Positions 13,301-25,880 of a DNA stretch of 64,000 bases are shown here, one piece after another. The translations under genes were made by a program, and so were the position numbers. The notes below the pieces were generated by a model. It made no database searches, was not told the DNA's origin, and worked only from the letters and a program-made list of their open reading frames with translations. The stretch's first letter is position 1, and the number at the start of each line of letters is the position of its first letter. This DNA comes from Bryopsis sp. KO-2023 (Eukaryota; Chlorophyta; Ulvophyceae; Bryopsidales; Bryopsidaceae): the NCBI GenBank assembly GCA_030272585.1, contig BSYQ01000006.1, forward strand, positions 1,389,001 through 1,453,000. The letters run 5' to 3'.

Positions 13301-14312
13301 TCTTTCCTGGTGTTGTGTGGGCTGCATTTTCAACATTGTATTGCATCTCCTCTTTGAAAAAAGAGAATCCATTTGAGTACATCAAGCTGCGTTCGTTTGC
13401 GGCGCTGTTGGCTGTCCTCCACGCATCCTATTTGAGGTAAGCCCAAGGCGGGTTGGTTGCAGAATACCATTTCGAGTGTGAACTAGAATGAATTACATTT
13501 TTGTGCTTGGGGGCAGTGTTACGAGAGTGCTGGTGCGCATTTTTTATTGCGTCCGAGCTGAGCCATTGGATGGGTTGTTCTGGGCGGAGGACACCAGTGT
13601 GGTGTGTTATCACGGATCGCACGCCTTCCTGACCTGGTTGGTTGGCTTTCCATTTTTGGTGTTGATTGCCTTCGGATTCCCTGGGTGGCTCCTCTTTGTT
13701 TTGACGCGGAACAAGCAAAATCTCAGCAATCAGGACATCGCCGAGCGTTACGGTTTCTTCTACCGATCCTACAAGGAGGAGGCGGTTGTTTGGGAAGTGG
13801 TCACCCTGGCGAGAAAAGCCCTGCTTTCCACCATCGTCGTGTTCGCACGACCTCTTGGAGAGGATTTGCAAGGCGACATGGCACTGTTCGTCATGTTCGT
13901 GTCGATAATCCTGCAAGTTCGTTTCCAGCCATTTCAAGATGCGAAACTGAACGATATGGAGTTGGCTTCCCTCATCTTATCCAGTCTCGCCTTCATGATC
14001 GGAAACATGGCGAACACAGCAGCAGTGACGGACAGCGCGAACGTCGGGATGTCTGTCGTTTTCATTGGAGCGGTACTGGTCTACTTTTTGTACATGTTCA
14101 AACAGTTTTTGGATGCTGGGATGAAAGGGCTCGACAGATGGGTGCGGAAAGTGCACCCTTCGACCCCGCAGAAAACGAGCACGTGGGAAACGGTGAAAAT
14201 TGCGAAAACCATTATCGTGAACCTCTCGAAGAAAGGAATGGAAGGGTTTGCTGGTAGACTTTCTGATTCTCGTGCGTGGCTCATCAGCAAGGTCGGTGGA
14301 AAACGAGCGTGA
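1397..14312 (+). CDS. Giant Pmp-repeat membrane protein, left copy (24 exons, one with an in-frame stop)
   Basis: Exons: 1397-1457, 1573-1840, 2113-2506, 2609-2968, 3176-3322, 3842-4132, 4762-4902, 5340-5624, 5895-6050, 6381-6662, 6894-7034, 7290-7565, 7817-7972, 8374-8658, 8861-9016, 9310-9693, 9868-10029, 10213-10374, 10504-11341, 11425-12437, 12537-12899, 12977-13067, 13196-13436, 13517-14312; 2482 codons plus stop. The protein starts with a signal peptide (MWSEFLLLVLLAAAGA). Then come many chlamydial-Pmp-type units (Asn-rich F..N plus GGA[IV]), expected to form a right-handed beta-helix stalk. A Cys-rich part (CDICGE; GYMGVLCGSC) follows, and then a C-terminal domain of several membrane helices. 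Exons 5-15 are symmetric (phase 0-0) cassettes of two alternating types. Exon 13 carries TAA at codon 964, so full-length product needs exon 13 to be skipped. The family is known from algae and protists as large surface or receptor-like proteins. Ligand and function are unknown. Confidence 0.8.
7817..7972 (+). pseudogene. Nonsense-bearing cassette exon 13 of the left Pmp-like gene
   Basis: This is a B-type cassette exon, nearly identical to exon 9 (5895-6050), with intact splice sites (TTGCAG before, GTGAGC after). Codon 30 is TAA at 7904-7906, where exon 9 and the right-copy counterparts have CAA. The exon is 156 nt and phase 0-0, so skipping it leaves the downstream frame open. Confidence 0.8.
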
Positions 14313-14525
14313 AATGATCCATATTAATCAGAATGAAATTTTTGCCATCAGTTCAAATCAACAGGAGCTGTTTCCATCCCGCTTTTTTTTTCCTTTGCTT
14401 AGCCTCAAGGTTTTTTTTGTTCCGAAATGGAAGCTGCTAGAAGGTGATCGTTTTCAGTACAAACCGTTTTTCGTGAGTTTTAAGCAGATTTGTATAGTAT
14501 ACTGGGTTCTGATAGATTTTTTATA

Positions 14526-14531
14526 AATAAA
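14526..14531 (+). terminator. Polyadenylation signal of the left Pmp-like gene
   Basis: AATAAA lies about 215 bases after the stop codon. The matching position in the inverted copy (31081-31086, minus strand) is also AATAAA, so the signal is conserved between the copies. Confidence 0.55.
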
Positions 14532-14932
14532 GAATTTGTTTGGTATGTCAATCAATCAATACCATTACTCCTTGTACGGAAAAGAGGGGATACATTTGTT
14601 CATTACGTTCAGTAGGTCTAGTAGGGGCTATTTGGGCCCTACCAGTGAGGGTCTCGATATTTAGTTTTTTTTAAATGTTTTTTTGACTTGTTTTGTATCA
14701 ACAGTATTCAATCAAACGAATGGACAACTATTATTGTGTGTAAAAATAAGCGCACTTTTTGAATGTTCTGGGTGGGGAGTTTTTGTAGATGAACACTTAA
14801 AAATGTCTTGCGCAGTCGATTGATTACTTGCAACCTTTTCAATGCTTCAGTGTTTTCAAATCAGGCTTTAAAAAAATAACAATTCATAAATATAAACCAC
14901 AAAGGATGTGTTTCAACAGTGGAGCATGAATA

Positions 14933-16787
14933 AGGATGATAACACACTGGGACGAAGTTTTCCTGCTTTGATGAAAAATTTGGCAGATGTCCACAAGTTG
15001 ATTTTTCTGGCACAGACTGCTCAACAGTTCAATCAATCAATCAATCAATATTACATGCTCAACAGTTGAAGAAAGTATTCGCCAGAAAAAAAAGTGTGTA
15101 AACCAACCTTTTCCAGTCCTAGACCCTTGTGTTCTTCGTTTTCCCAGAATTTCTAGGATCCCAGTTCAGCGCAGGCCGACGTTGCTTTTTGGCTTCTGCA
15201 CCCAACAGTATAATATATATATATGTTTCCCTCGTCATTGAGAAACAGCGTCTAAACAAAGAAACCGTTTGAAGCTGTGAAAACGTCGATCTTATGTCGA
15301 CCATGACAATGTTGTCACACTGGCTCCACAGTTTTACAGCAAAAAAGACAAGCAAAAGCCGACGACCCACCTTTACCTTCCTTTCTCCCTTTATTGTCCA
15401 GCTGCATAACCTCATTAGAGGATCATCCTCCATTTTCAATCACATCGTGTTCGAGTATGTTTTTCCTTCCAAATCTGCCCTCTCGTATACCCCACCACTA
15501 ACTCACTGGACGTGCTCTTGGTGTGGAAATATCGAAAACGGAAACTGCTGTTCACCTTTTACTCTGCTGTGGTTGAGACGCTCTTCAATTTAGTTGTTGC
15601 ACGCGACGTGAAAAGAGAATTGTCTTTTCACGTCGCGTGAAAATACTTCGGTCTCTTGCAAGAGAGCGAAGTCTTGCAGACTGTGTTCTTCGGCAGCGGA
15701 TGTAACAAGCAGCAACTCTGGCTGGATCAGGTCTTGAAAACATCTTGGAAGTTTCATCGAGCTTTTGAGTGTGACCATGGGGAATGTCATATCTTGGGTC
15801 CGTTTGTGGGTCGGTTGGCTTGTGCAACGAGGGTGCGTCGAGGCGCCAAAAATCCCTTTTGAGAGGGATCCGCCGCCGTTGGAATGCATTTTGAGTATTT
15901 TTGGTAGGTTCAGCATTTTCGAATTGAAGTCATCGAAGCAAAAGAGCTTCCTTTCACTCTTTTAAGTGCAGTGGTGGGAAGAAAAGGTGCGCGCACGTTT
16001 TTCGCTGTGGAAGGGACTTGGCCCCGAAACACCAGTCTGAACGCCAATAGTCCTGGAAGGAACGTCTCGCTCGGCTCCTCTGAAGAGCAGACAGGGTGGA
16101 TATATCGACAAAAAAGTGAACCTTCGCCCTGAACAGGTTTTGCGACCTGTGACATTCGCTAAGCCTACTCACGCAACTTTTCTTTCGCTCTGTGCAACCT
16201 TTCTTGCCACTGTTGTATTCGTTTTGGCGTGTTCGGCAAGAGTCTCTCCGTTACACCAATTGCAATTCAAAGTTAATGACGTCGATGCCCAATTTACGCT
16301 GAAACACTCGTCCTCCAGTCAGCATACTATTAATGCTTAGTAAAGTTTCGAGAATCTGGCACTCCAGCCAGCATTTAACCACCACTCAGCGCGCGCGCGC
16401 CAACATAGCCTGACGATTTTGAAGCGAGGATTGTGTTTTAGTGAGGAGACCACCCTTTCGAAATGCTCGATTCAAACGGTACAGGAAGCTCTGATAGGCA
16501 AAGCAGCGTAACACCCCTGGGGCACCTGCATGCTTTTGTTGTCCTGAAGCTTTTGTTTATTTTGTTTCCGGCCTGGGCGCTGGGATTTCGAGTCCTTTTC
16601 GAAAACTCAATCGTGATGGTTTCGAAGAGGACCTGTTTGTAGCTTGTATTCTGGGTTTTGGTGCTTCTCTTTCCTCTACAGCAAATTTGTCGTCAAGCTG
16701 AGTCTGTTTCGTTTCCTCCAAACGACCGCCTATGTGCGCTTTTATTAGCCAGTTCAACACTTTCACCCCGATTCGTGGATTCCAGCT
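14933..16787. other. Intergenic region; possible short exon of a myristoylated protein
   Basis: No gene is firmly supported. It contains a TCAA/AATC microsatellite near 15030-15045, a perfect hairpin at 15600-15639 and an alternating CG run near 16390. One exon-like stretch on the plus strand, starting ATG at 15774 in good context (CC-ATGGGG) and reading MGNVISWVRLWVGWLV, ends at a possible donor near 15905. The MGN start would suit N-myristoylation. I found no convincing downstream exon, so it is not called as a gene. Confidence 0.3.
15600..15639. repeat. Perfect 17-bp hairpin with 6-base loop
   Basis: Arm CACGCGACGTGAAAAGA (15600-15616) is the exact reverse complement of 15623-15639, with loop GAATTG. 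It lies in intergenic DNA about 1.1 kb upstream of the RCC1 gene. It could be a cruciform, a bidirectional transcription-factor site (two CACGTGA/TCACGTC-like cores) or the remnant of a small inverted-repeat element. Confidence 0.8.
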
Positions 16788-19700
16788 ATGGAAACCGACG
16801 ACTTCTGGGATTCACTCTTTTTGGTTGGTGGACCAGAATCGACGCCGAGACTTCTGCGTACGGCAAATGAATCGCTGCTCTCCATGATGAGGAGCGGTTT
16901 TCAGTGGGGCCAAGAGGGATCGAGGCGTTTACTGCCGGAAGAAACCATGCTGCGTTCGAAGCACGACAAGAGCGACGTTTCATCAAGGGACAAGGACGTC
17001 GAAATGATGGACTGCGATTCAGAAACCTCGAAAAGGAGAGTCGACGCTTTTGCGGGGCCCCCCACCTTAACGGGCCACATGGCGAGAGTACCAGTCGAGG
17101 TGAGGCACCTCGCTGGAGTGGACGTCTGAGAAAACCAAACGATGCAAATATCAAATTTAGGCGCATGATTTTCCATGCAACAAATCTTATTTTTTCTATG
17201 GAGAAAAAATGGTTGAAAAAAACCCATTTCTATCATGAGTGTTCGATGTGGCCGAAGATTGGTGAGTGTTTTTGAACAGATGTGGGGTTGCATTTGTTCG
17301 ATCAAGCATGGAATTTCAGTATTGATTTTTTTTTTGTGTTTGTGTAGATTCTAGAGGATATATTAACACGGTGCAAGGCACAGGAGCTGGCCTGCTTGGA
17401 AGCCACTTGCTCCTACTTTCTAACTTCGGGGATAACTGAAAAAATGGCGAAGGCGCGCTTGCAAGAAATCCCAAGGGCGAAAGGTCTCCAGCCACGGAAA
17501 GAGTAAGCAAAAATATGCCCCCTGCTAATATTTGGAAAAACACCAATTTCTTTTTATTTAATTATGTATTTATTGTTGCTTGGACAGTTGCGGGTTTTTT
17601 TTCAACCTTGTAATCTTCAGTTGAGAAAGGGGCGGTCCTGATATTTTCACTTTTTCAAGAATGAGGTCATCCATCAATTTGGGATGAAAAGCAATTGATA
17701 ATTGATGAACTGTGAAATCTCCAATGCTCTTCCACCGAAGTTCTAAGAAAATACTCCTCCGAAAAAAAAAAACCCTGAAAAACATACCCTTCTGGGTTTT
17801 GTTTTCCACGTCAATGATGGGGCGTTTTTTGTACGCATTGTTCTTTTGGTGAGAAAATTCAACGCTCAATGTTAAAGGATTATTTTTGGGTTTCTGCTGG
17901 GCAGGAAAAACGAGAGGTGGCTTCATTTGTATTATTTCGTGACAAGCCAATCGTCTGCTGCCGCTCAGGTATTGACCCCACCCCTACTCCAGTTCGCAAT
18001 TTTTTTTAAATTGTAATTGAACAGTGAACATTGCACTCGGCTGGCAGCAGTGCATTTCACATATTTTCAACTGGCGTAGCTTATCTCAGGTGCAAACACC
18101 GTTCAGTTAATGCACGAAGAGATGGAAGAATCGAAAGCTGGATTGCAATGTGTGTTCTCAGTGGATGTACAATTATGTATAAGATAATTTATATAAAACA
18201 AAAAAAATGGCATGGTTTTTGTCATTAAACAGAGTACAGCAATATCATCGGGAGCATTGCACACATCTGCCCTACTGGTTCCGGATCCATCCAGAGAGGG
18301 CGAAGAGAATCGACATTACATTTTCACTTTCGGCAGAGGTGTGTTCGGTCGATCAATCAATTCTCTGCTGGAACGAATGCCAGCCTGCCCGTCCCATTTC
18401 AAAACTCAACGATTTGTAAAGCGGACATGCCTAGAAGCAGCAATGAACACATTACATATAATGTGATATCTCTTATTTATTATTATTAATAATAATAATT
18501 TCTGCTCCATGTGTCTCTATCATGCCGCTGCAAGTGTGTATTGGAGTCGCTGGTCATTTTGGTGTGCGGGAGGGGGGAGGGGAGGGGGGTCCGAGTAGCA
18601 TTAAATTTCTTTTCTCTCTTTTTTTGTCCCCGCAGTAGAACCCCCCGCAGTGACACGAAATCGAGGCGCTATCCCTTACCCAAATTGGTTTCAAAGTGAG
18701 TAGCAAACGAAAAATTAAGAAGTAAATGCTAGAGAAACAAGAAAGCCCAAGAAATATTGTAGGAAAGAGAAGACGCCCCGTCCGCCGAATCAGTTTCAAG
18801 AAAACGCTTTGAAATAGTCCTAGCGGCTCTTCGTCAATGTTGGGTTTCCATTGTCGATGTACATATGGGTGAATTGGACCTGGTGGGAAAATGAATGTGT
18901 TGGACCTTTTTTAATAAAAAGGTGTTTCTACTCAAAAAAACTAGTTTTTGAATAAGAAAGTTGAAATGGTGGATTTTTTTAGGGTTTAATGGACAATTGG
19001 GGTTCAAGAGCGATGAAGATGGTGAAGCCAGAAACGAGCTCGCGCCGAAGGAGGTGTCATTGGGTTTTTCGAAACTATCGGTAAGAATTCAAGTGGATTG
19101 AAAAATCCTTGATACATATTTTTTCCATATCGATAATCGTGCAATTCCACAAGACGTGGAAAATCGCCACTCATTTTCAGTATGAGACAACAAGAAAACT
19201 TTGATTTTTGAAAGCCAGGCATTCTGATACCTAATTAAACTATCTTTCTTGATAAATTGTTGGAAATGTTTTCAGGATGACTCGAATAGAGAAGAAGAAA
19301 TTATGCCGGCTGTCGTATCGTGTGGAGCCTCTCACACGATTTCCATATCGCGGAAAGGGACGTTGTATGGCTGGGGTTTGACCACGAGTGGAGAATTGGG
19401 CTTAGGAACGACAGCACATATGGAAATATTCATCCCAAAAAGGGTGGGTTCTCTTTGTTCCGAACAGAGGGCAATAATTCAATGACCACAAACGTAGTAA
19501 ACTGTGGGCATCAAAATTTTCAATTTTTTTTCATTTTTTCATTTTTTTTCTATAGGCTTGATCGAAAAAATGTCCAGCAAACAGTCTGCTGTCCATTTAT
19601 CGATTCTTTTTCGATGCCAGATTTTTTTCCCAAAACTACGTCGGGAAAAAGCTAACAAAACTTATTACATTTTTTTTGTCTACTTCGAGAATGGTCGCCA

Positions 19701-21579
19701 TGCGATCCCTCCTCAAATCTCTATTTTTCCTCTTAGTAAACAGCACATGTGCATGTAGATTCCACTGTCAAATCGCCGTGTGGTCTCTGTGGCGGCTGGC
19801 AGCAACCACACCTTAGTCATCACTGAGACAGGGGAACTATGGACTTGTGGTCGTGGCCGGAGAGGCCAGCTTGGCCATGGAAATTTCATCGATTCCTTCA
19901 GATTGTCAAGAGTGGATGCACTGAAGTGGGTGCCCCTAATTGCACAGCCGTATTACTCATCTGACGAAAAAAACTTCTTTCGGTTTTCCAGCTCCTTTTC
20001 AGCTCTCTCTCACTTTTTAAATATGGGTGTGTCCGTGTGCCTGCGTGTTCAGGGGTGGATTGCGCATTGTATCAGCAGCGGCTGGCACCAGTCATTCGTT
20101 AGCCCTTGCTGCAGATGGATCTCTTTATTCATGGGGTGGTGGTGAATACGGGCAACTGGGCCACCCTTCCCTGGAGCACGATAATTTTTTGATGGACCCC
20201 CTGTCCCTCTCCAGCCCGAGACACGTCGAAGACTTGAATCCGAGAAAATTAGCTCCGCAAGACAGGTTTGACCCATATACTTTCAACCACAGTAGGACCT
20301 TAGTAATGGCTTACCATGATTTTGTATTCAAAATCAACATTGCATGAACAATTGACCTTGTGGAATGAAGGAAACCTTTGAGGAGGATGTATGGTTTCAT
20401 TTACTGATGTTGTGTTTCGTTCAGGGTCACTTCGATTTCTGCTGGTGGGAACCACACCATTGCTCTGACAGTCAGTGGCAATTTATTAGCCTTTGGACGA
20501 AACCAGCATGGTCAGTTGGGGCTGGGGGATAGGAAGCCGAGATGGAAAGCCACCCAGGTCGACGTGGCGTCAGAAATTCCCTCCGAGAACACCATAAGGG
20601 TGGTTCAGGTCGTGTGCGGTGGGCGACATACCATTGTTTTGGCACTCAATTGGACAGAAATGCTGGTGCTGGGAACAGGTGAGACTGATGGTGTCAGTTA
20701 ATCCTGAGTCCGATTCCTTTTCCTGGACTACGAGCATTGTTCCAACCCCAAGTATGTGTTTTTATCATTTATCTAGATTGCCAAATTGGGAACTGTCAGG
20801 CCATGTGATTGAGAGCTGTCAGGATGTTTGAAATTGATTTGCTGGGGCTGTTCAGCTGGTGAAACCACTTTTTGCCATTGTTTGCATCAAGGATATAACT
20901 ACTGGGGGCAAATGGGGTCCGGAGATACCCATGACAGACTGACTTTGAAGCCCATTCAATCGTTGGCAAGTCATTCGATTGTATCAGTGCAATCTGGGTT
21001 GGACCACTGCTGCGGAGTTTCGAAGTGGGGGAATGTTTTCTTTTGGGGAAGAGGGGATTGCGGGCAGTTGGGTAACGGAAAGGACAGAAGCCGGAAAACT
21101 GCTGTTCAATTGGAGGGATACAGACTGGTTCATCCTGACCGGACGCTGAGAAGAGCAAACCGGTAAGAATTCCCTTTCATGCACCTTTTTTGAAAACACT
21201 GAAACGATGCAAATCACAAAAAATTGGGGTTTATTCGATTTTTTAGTCTTTATTTTCTTAGGGGGGGAGGTGGTGGAGTAACTGTCGATAGTTTCTCTTT
21301 CTTAAAAACCAAATGTCTGTTTACCCCTCCCCAGATTTTTATTTATTTATTTTTAATGCCTCTTTGTTTTTTTTCTTAACACACTGTGAGGTATTATGGT
21401 CATTTTTTTTTCTTTCAATTTTATGGAGTCAATCTCTTTTTTTTCTGACTTTTCACAGGTGTAAGCCAAGGATCCGGCCGATTATTCAGAAAAAAGTTGT
21501 CGTTCCGAAAATCCCACACTGCTTTCGGTCCAACTCTCAAAATTCTAATGCTGCGAAGGAGGCACTCGTTCAAAATTAA
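16788..21579 (+). CDS. F-box / RCC1-repeat protein, 11 exons
   Basis: Exons: 16788-17099, 17348-17502, 17905-17968, 18233-18338, 18983-19080, 19276-19443, 19759-19925, 20053-20265, 20425-20678, 20892-21162, 21459-21579; 642 residues. Residues about 1-100 are acidic and low-complexity. Exon 2 reads as an F-box helix pair (VEILEDILTRCKAQELACLE). From exon 4 on there is a run of RCC1 repeats, each with G-x-x-H-[TS] and W/F-G-x-x-x-x-G-Q-L-G motifs (SGALHTSALL; GQLGFKSD; CGASHTISIS; GSNHTLVITETG; GRGRRGQLGHG; GGNHTIALT; YNYWGQMGSG; GDCGQLGNG), enough for a beta-propeller. Such proteins are usually substrate adaptors of SCF ubiquitin ligases; the substrate here is unknown. The short Lys-rich C-terminal tail could be a nuclear signal. 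Exon joins are phase-consistent throughout. Confidence 0.85.
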
Positions 21580-22624
21580 GTTTTTTTTTTCCATTCGGTT
21601 CATTCAAATTAAATCATCTTCCAAAAAAAAATCCTCAGCAGAAAAGAATATTAAAAAAATTCGAAAACCAACAGAACACGATGTCGTGCAATTCATTTTT
21701 TTTTTTAGGGTTGGGATTTCATGAGGGTTTGCGTTTCAGTTTCTTCCGTGGTTTTTTTTTTCTTTTTTTTTTTCTTTTTTCCTTTAGATAAAAATGGATG
21801 CAAGAGAAAGTAGTTCGATATAATACTGGGTGGGAAATTTGTTGATGCCCCAACATCATTTGTAAAAGTATAGAGGGAAAAAAAATACGATCGATCGTGG
21901 ATCATATTTTGTATTATGAAGATGGTTGGCTGCTTTTTCCTGGACTCATTTTTTTTTTCCCGCATTGAATCTATTTGTTTCTGGGTTTTTTTTTTCCATC
22001 CTTGTTTTTTCTTTGTAAAGAACTGTTTTCCTGTTTTGCTTAAGCATGAATTCCATCTGCCATCGTTAAGATGAAGTTCATGTAGAAATAAAAAAAATCG
22101 AATAGACAGCCCAGGACCAAATCGAAGCGTCAAGAAAAAAAACACACCCATTTATCTGTCAAAGAACAAAATCAATCCACCAGGTGAAATACCCTTCTCA
22201 GTCTTTTTAGTTCGTCAGTTTTGTCTCACAATCGTTCTAGTTTTCTTAGCCTGCGTCCAGAGTCGCTTGTAAGCTGCCACTGATCATTCCCATGGTTCTA
22301 TTTGGGTTTCTTTCAAAAGCAAGATTTCCAGAAAAACTGTACGTACATTTTCGTAGAAGAGAGACGCAAGCTTTATTGGCAAAACAATTTTGGAATGGGA
22401 AAAGCCAGAAGGAGAGTTTTGCTGACCTCTTTGGTGAGTATGTATAGACTGCTAGCAGCCTAGCAAAGCTTTCATGTGGGTCACAACCCTGCATCTATTG
22501 AGAAAAGAGCAGGAGTTTTTACCCCTCCGGCAGGTCTTGGACACACCACAAGCGTCCACCAATTGCAATAATCTCCATTTCGATATATATGTTTAAACAC
22601 AACGAGACCAAAACGCAGCACCAG
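21580..22624. other. Convergent intergenic region, homopolymer-rich
   Basis: It lies between the plus-strand RCC1 gene and the minus-strand small gene, so it holds both 3' flanks. There are long T and A runs (21750-21790, 21955-22010) and no supported exon. Confidence 0.5.
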
Positions 22625-23102
22625 TCAAACACGCACCACTCGTTCGTTCAGCACTGGGTCGATTCTTCCTGAATCGTTGGCAGCTTTGCTCCTCGAAAGG
22701 GCAACGTTGTGAAAGTTGGTGCCATACTCGGTTGACCAATCGCTCGGCGTTCCTCTGGAGACATAAATAGAGTCGAGTGTTAGCATGAAATTGATAGCAT
22801 GTGTGTGTGTGTGTTGCAACACAATTACCCCAATTGGGGGTCAGAAACGTCAGCAACTCACGTGGTGGCCACGCGATAAACCTCCTGGGCAGCTGGATGT
22901 TGTTGAGGTCTCGGTTCACCACTTGGGTTATGACAAACCGGGCCAACCTCTTGACCCCTGACACAGCCAGAAGCGTAGCTCCCGTGATGAGTAGGGAACG
23001 GAGCATGTTGTTGGCACTCTTGGGAAGAGAAACAACAAAAAGCGACGTGTTAGCTTGTGCTCTGAACACTTGCGACCCCACGTCAAACACTTGCTGGCAC
23101 AT
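22625..23102 (-). CDS. Small one-TM protein, unrecognised (2 exons)
   Basis: Exon 1 is 23102-22862 (donor GTGAGT) and exon 2 is 22752-22625 (acceptor after CAGAG), 122 residues with the frame kept across the join. A hydrophobic stretch at about residues 34-60 (LLITGATLLAVSGV) is followed by basic residues, and the soluble C-terminus carries the segment SDWSTEYGTNFHNVALSRSK. This topology suits a small organellar or ER membrane protein. I do not recognise the family. The ATG at 23102 is the first in frame in this exon; upstream exons are not excluded. The gene lies convergent to the RCC1 gene and ends about 1 kb from it. Confidence 0.5.
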
Positions 23103-23651
23103 CTCGCTGATAAGTGGGGGCCCAGTTTCTGTCAGTCGGACACAGGACTGACAGAAGCTGGGGCCGACAGAAACAACGCCGGTTGGAGGGCGTATTCATA
23201 TATATATTCATATATTCATATTGATTTCATCGCAAAGCAATCGTGTGAAAGTGTGTGTGTGTGTGTGTGTGTAATTCCGATTAAAATATAAAGTACCCCA
23301 ATCACATTCATAAGGTAGAAATCCCGTGTCCACAACTAGGTGATGTCAGAAAATCCCCTCTTTCGAATGATATATCCGGACTAGCAAAATGAAAACGTAA
23401 ATCCCGACCTCGCCTATATGCTCCCTCGCATGGCAAATTCAACAAAAAATAAAACGGAATGAAGATAATATACTGAGACCCAAATTCAAATCCATGTACT
23501 GTCCAAGAAGACAGTGAAAAATCCAACCTCGTCCAGTCGAACCCTCCCACGATAACGAAAAAGAAAAAGACATGAAAATATATAGAAAAGAAAATTGAAA
23601 AGAAAAATAACCCAAGCCCCAGAAAAAGCTACTGTTCCAACACAGTAAAAA
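23103..23651. other. Intergenic; microsatellites and 3' flank of the retrotransposon
   Basis: It holds TATATTCA-type AT repeats (about 23190-23225) and a (GT)n tract (about 23248-23272). Read on the minus strand, this is downstream of the retrotransposon stop codon. It therefore probably includes that element's 3' UTR and its end, which may be the simple repeat itself. No gene seen. Confidence 0.45.
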
Positions 23652-25366
23652 TTAATTTCCCCCAACTGCCAAAGCTAAAAAAGAGCCCAGTAGTTCCCGT
23701 CCCCGCAGTGAATTTGTTAAGAAATCCCAATCCCAGTGTTCCGACTCCTTAAGTCTTTCTGAAAGTGAAATCCGATGTGCCCTAAAAGCCGGGCACTCCA
23801 TAAGTAAATGCCATCTAGATCCAATCACTCCCTCCTCACAATGTTCACACATCGCATTATCATTTATCCCTATTCTGTGAAGATATTCGTTAGTTGGGAA
23901 ATGACCACTAAGAAATCGAAGAGCACAAACAGTAGCCCAATGTGAAAGAGCCCTTGCCCACTGTAGATTAAACAAGAAAGAGGGAGTTTCCCCATTCACC
24001 AAGAGAAGCCCTGGATCTACTTGGGCAGACTGAGTGTCCCGGTCTCTGTAGTGTTTCCAGACCAGTCCCTTAATCAATGCAAGATTTGCTGGAAAATCCC
24101 ATTTAGCCAACAGTTCGCTTCCTTGTGCGGGAAACCAAACAGAGGCTGCCTTTGCTGCCTCATCCGCAGCGTCGTTTTCCTCCACTTCGCAGTGACTTGG
24201 TGTCCACACAAAAGTCACATTAGTGGTTGCACTCACCTCTCTTACCATGTGACGAACTTGCGTCACTGACTTGAGAACCCCTTTCGATCCTTTCAACGCC
24301 CGAAGTGCGCCTTGAGAATCGGAGACAATATTCAACTGTGCACAGGTCATTCCTTCCGCTTGAAACACAAATAACGCCAACTTAATCGCGGCAATCTCAG
24401 CGTCTGTGCTGCTCCCCAGTCCGTTGAGATTGGCCTGGAAAACTCGACCTGAGCTTTCGTTTCCTCGGAATAATATCGCGCTAGCGCCTGCCACTTGTTT
24501 CGTCACAGATCCATCTGTAAAAAACCAAAGGGTGTTCTCTGCCGAATCCCTCCTGAGATGACGTGCCCTCTCCATATTTTCCGCGCTCCGACCCAACTCC
24601 GCAATTGAAATTCGCGCTGGCAAGTCCATTGCCCACGGTGGTGAGTCAAACTGGGTCACACGATCGATATTATCCCACAAATGCCGCTCTACTGAAGCTC
24701 GCGAGAGTGCACGAACTTCTCTCTGTATCATATCTGAGAATCCACCATCACTCAGCCCACTTGGTGCCAAGTTTTTCCCGTGTTTCAGCGAATTACAACG
24801 ATGAAGAACCACCTGTCGACGGATTTCCAGATCACCCGGCAGCCAACCCACTGATCTAATTGCTTTACTTGTGCTCGTTGTTCGAAAAAGCCGACCAATT
24901 ACCATCGCACCCATGCGCAAAATTCTGTCAAGTTGCCGTAAAATGCCTCCATTTGCAGTCACCCCACACCATGCGACGACGCCATAAAAGAGTTTTTGGA
25001 CGACACACGCGTGGACAATCTTTGACAATTGTTCGGGATGGACCCCCCACCTTGCTCCACGGAGCTTCCGCAGTATCATCAAGCGGGTCATACACTCCTT
25101 CGAGGTTTTGTTAACATGATCTTTCCAAGACAGGCGTTCATCAAACCATACTCCCAAATACCTGAGTGTCGAGACTTTTGGAATTAGTTGGCCCTCCAAA
25201 TGCAAGTCGGCGGGAGAATCACATTGATTCCTCCTTGTAATCAACATCCAACAGCTCTTCTCCGGGGAAAATTCCAGCCCCCAATGTTTGCTCCAGCTCC
25301 CCACTGTGTGCAAGGCCTCATGTATGCACCTCCAACTAGTCTCATCATCAATCTCCACCCAAATGA

Positions 25367-25396
25367 CACTATGGGAAAACCCGCTCTGTGCGGGGT
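25367..25396 (+). repeat. Left terminal inverted repeat of the CACTA element
   Basis: It begins CACTATGGGAAAAC and ends CTCTGTGCGGGGT. It differs from the right terminal repeat at positions 7, 13 and 15 only. Target duplication TGA immediately precedes it. Confidence 0.9.
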
Positions 25397-25711
25397 TGGT
25401 CGAATCTCCGCCAAATATCGAAGAACGTCGAACTGACGAACTAAGACCCGAAACAGAACAGAAACGTATTAGGAACGGTCGGATGTACTTGGGTTCGACT
25501 CCCAGGCGTTCCAATCCCCTTAAAACCGGGGTCGCGAAAAAGTCGTCAGCGACTGGAATTCGCGACCCCGCACAGATGACTGTGCGGGGCTATAAATACC
25601 GCACAGGAGATCAACGCCGCACAGAGCCCTGTCAGTGACAGGCTGTCACATCCTTCGACGTCGTCAGACATGCGCATTACGACACGTGACTAAGGTTTTC
25701 AAACTCTTTCT

Positions 25712-25880
25712 GTTCGCCGTAATCGGGTAAGCGAAGGCTTCTGGAAGAACGCTCGCGTTCGACCGTGTTGGCTTCGGCGGGAAGGGAACTTCTTGTGTTC
25801 GCTATAATCGGGTAAGCGAACGCTTCTGGAAGAATCGCATTCGACCATCTTGACGAGCGTACGAGCGGTCGGCGGAAAGG
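25712..25880 (+). repeat. Two-unit tandem repeat (period about 85) in the CACTA left subterminal region
   Basis: The unit begins GTTCGC..TAATCGGGTAAGC and contains GCTTCTGGAAGAA and TTCGACC. The second copy starts at about 25797 with scattered substitutions. Confidence 0.75.

Larger units (their letters stand above)
1345..14932 (+). repeat. Left arm of large inverted duplication
   Basis: The reverse complement of 30687-42805 aligns over this whole interval: first exon and its flank (about 1345 against 42805), introns, last exon, 3' UTR, and on to a shared segment just inside the arm (about 14932 against 30687). The homology includes introns and UTRs, so this is a genomic segmental duplication and not a retrocopy. 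The arms differ in length mainly because the number of repeat-coding exons differs. Confidence 0.85.

Noticed and set aside
22793..22813. GT-repeat near the small one-TM gene as a regulatory element
   Set aside because: It lies in the intron and is a plain microsatellite. No evidence for function.
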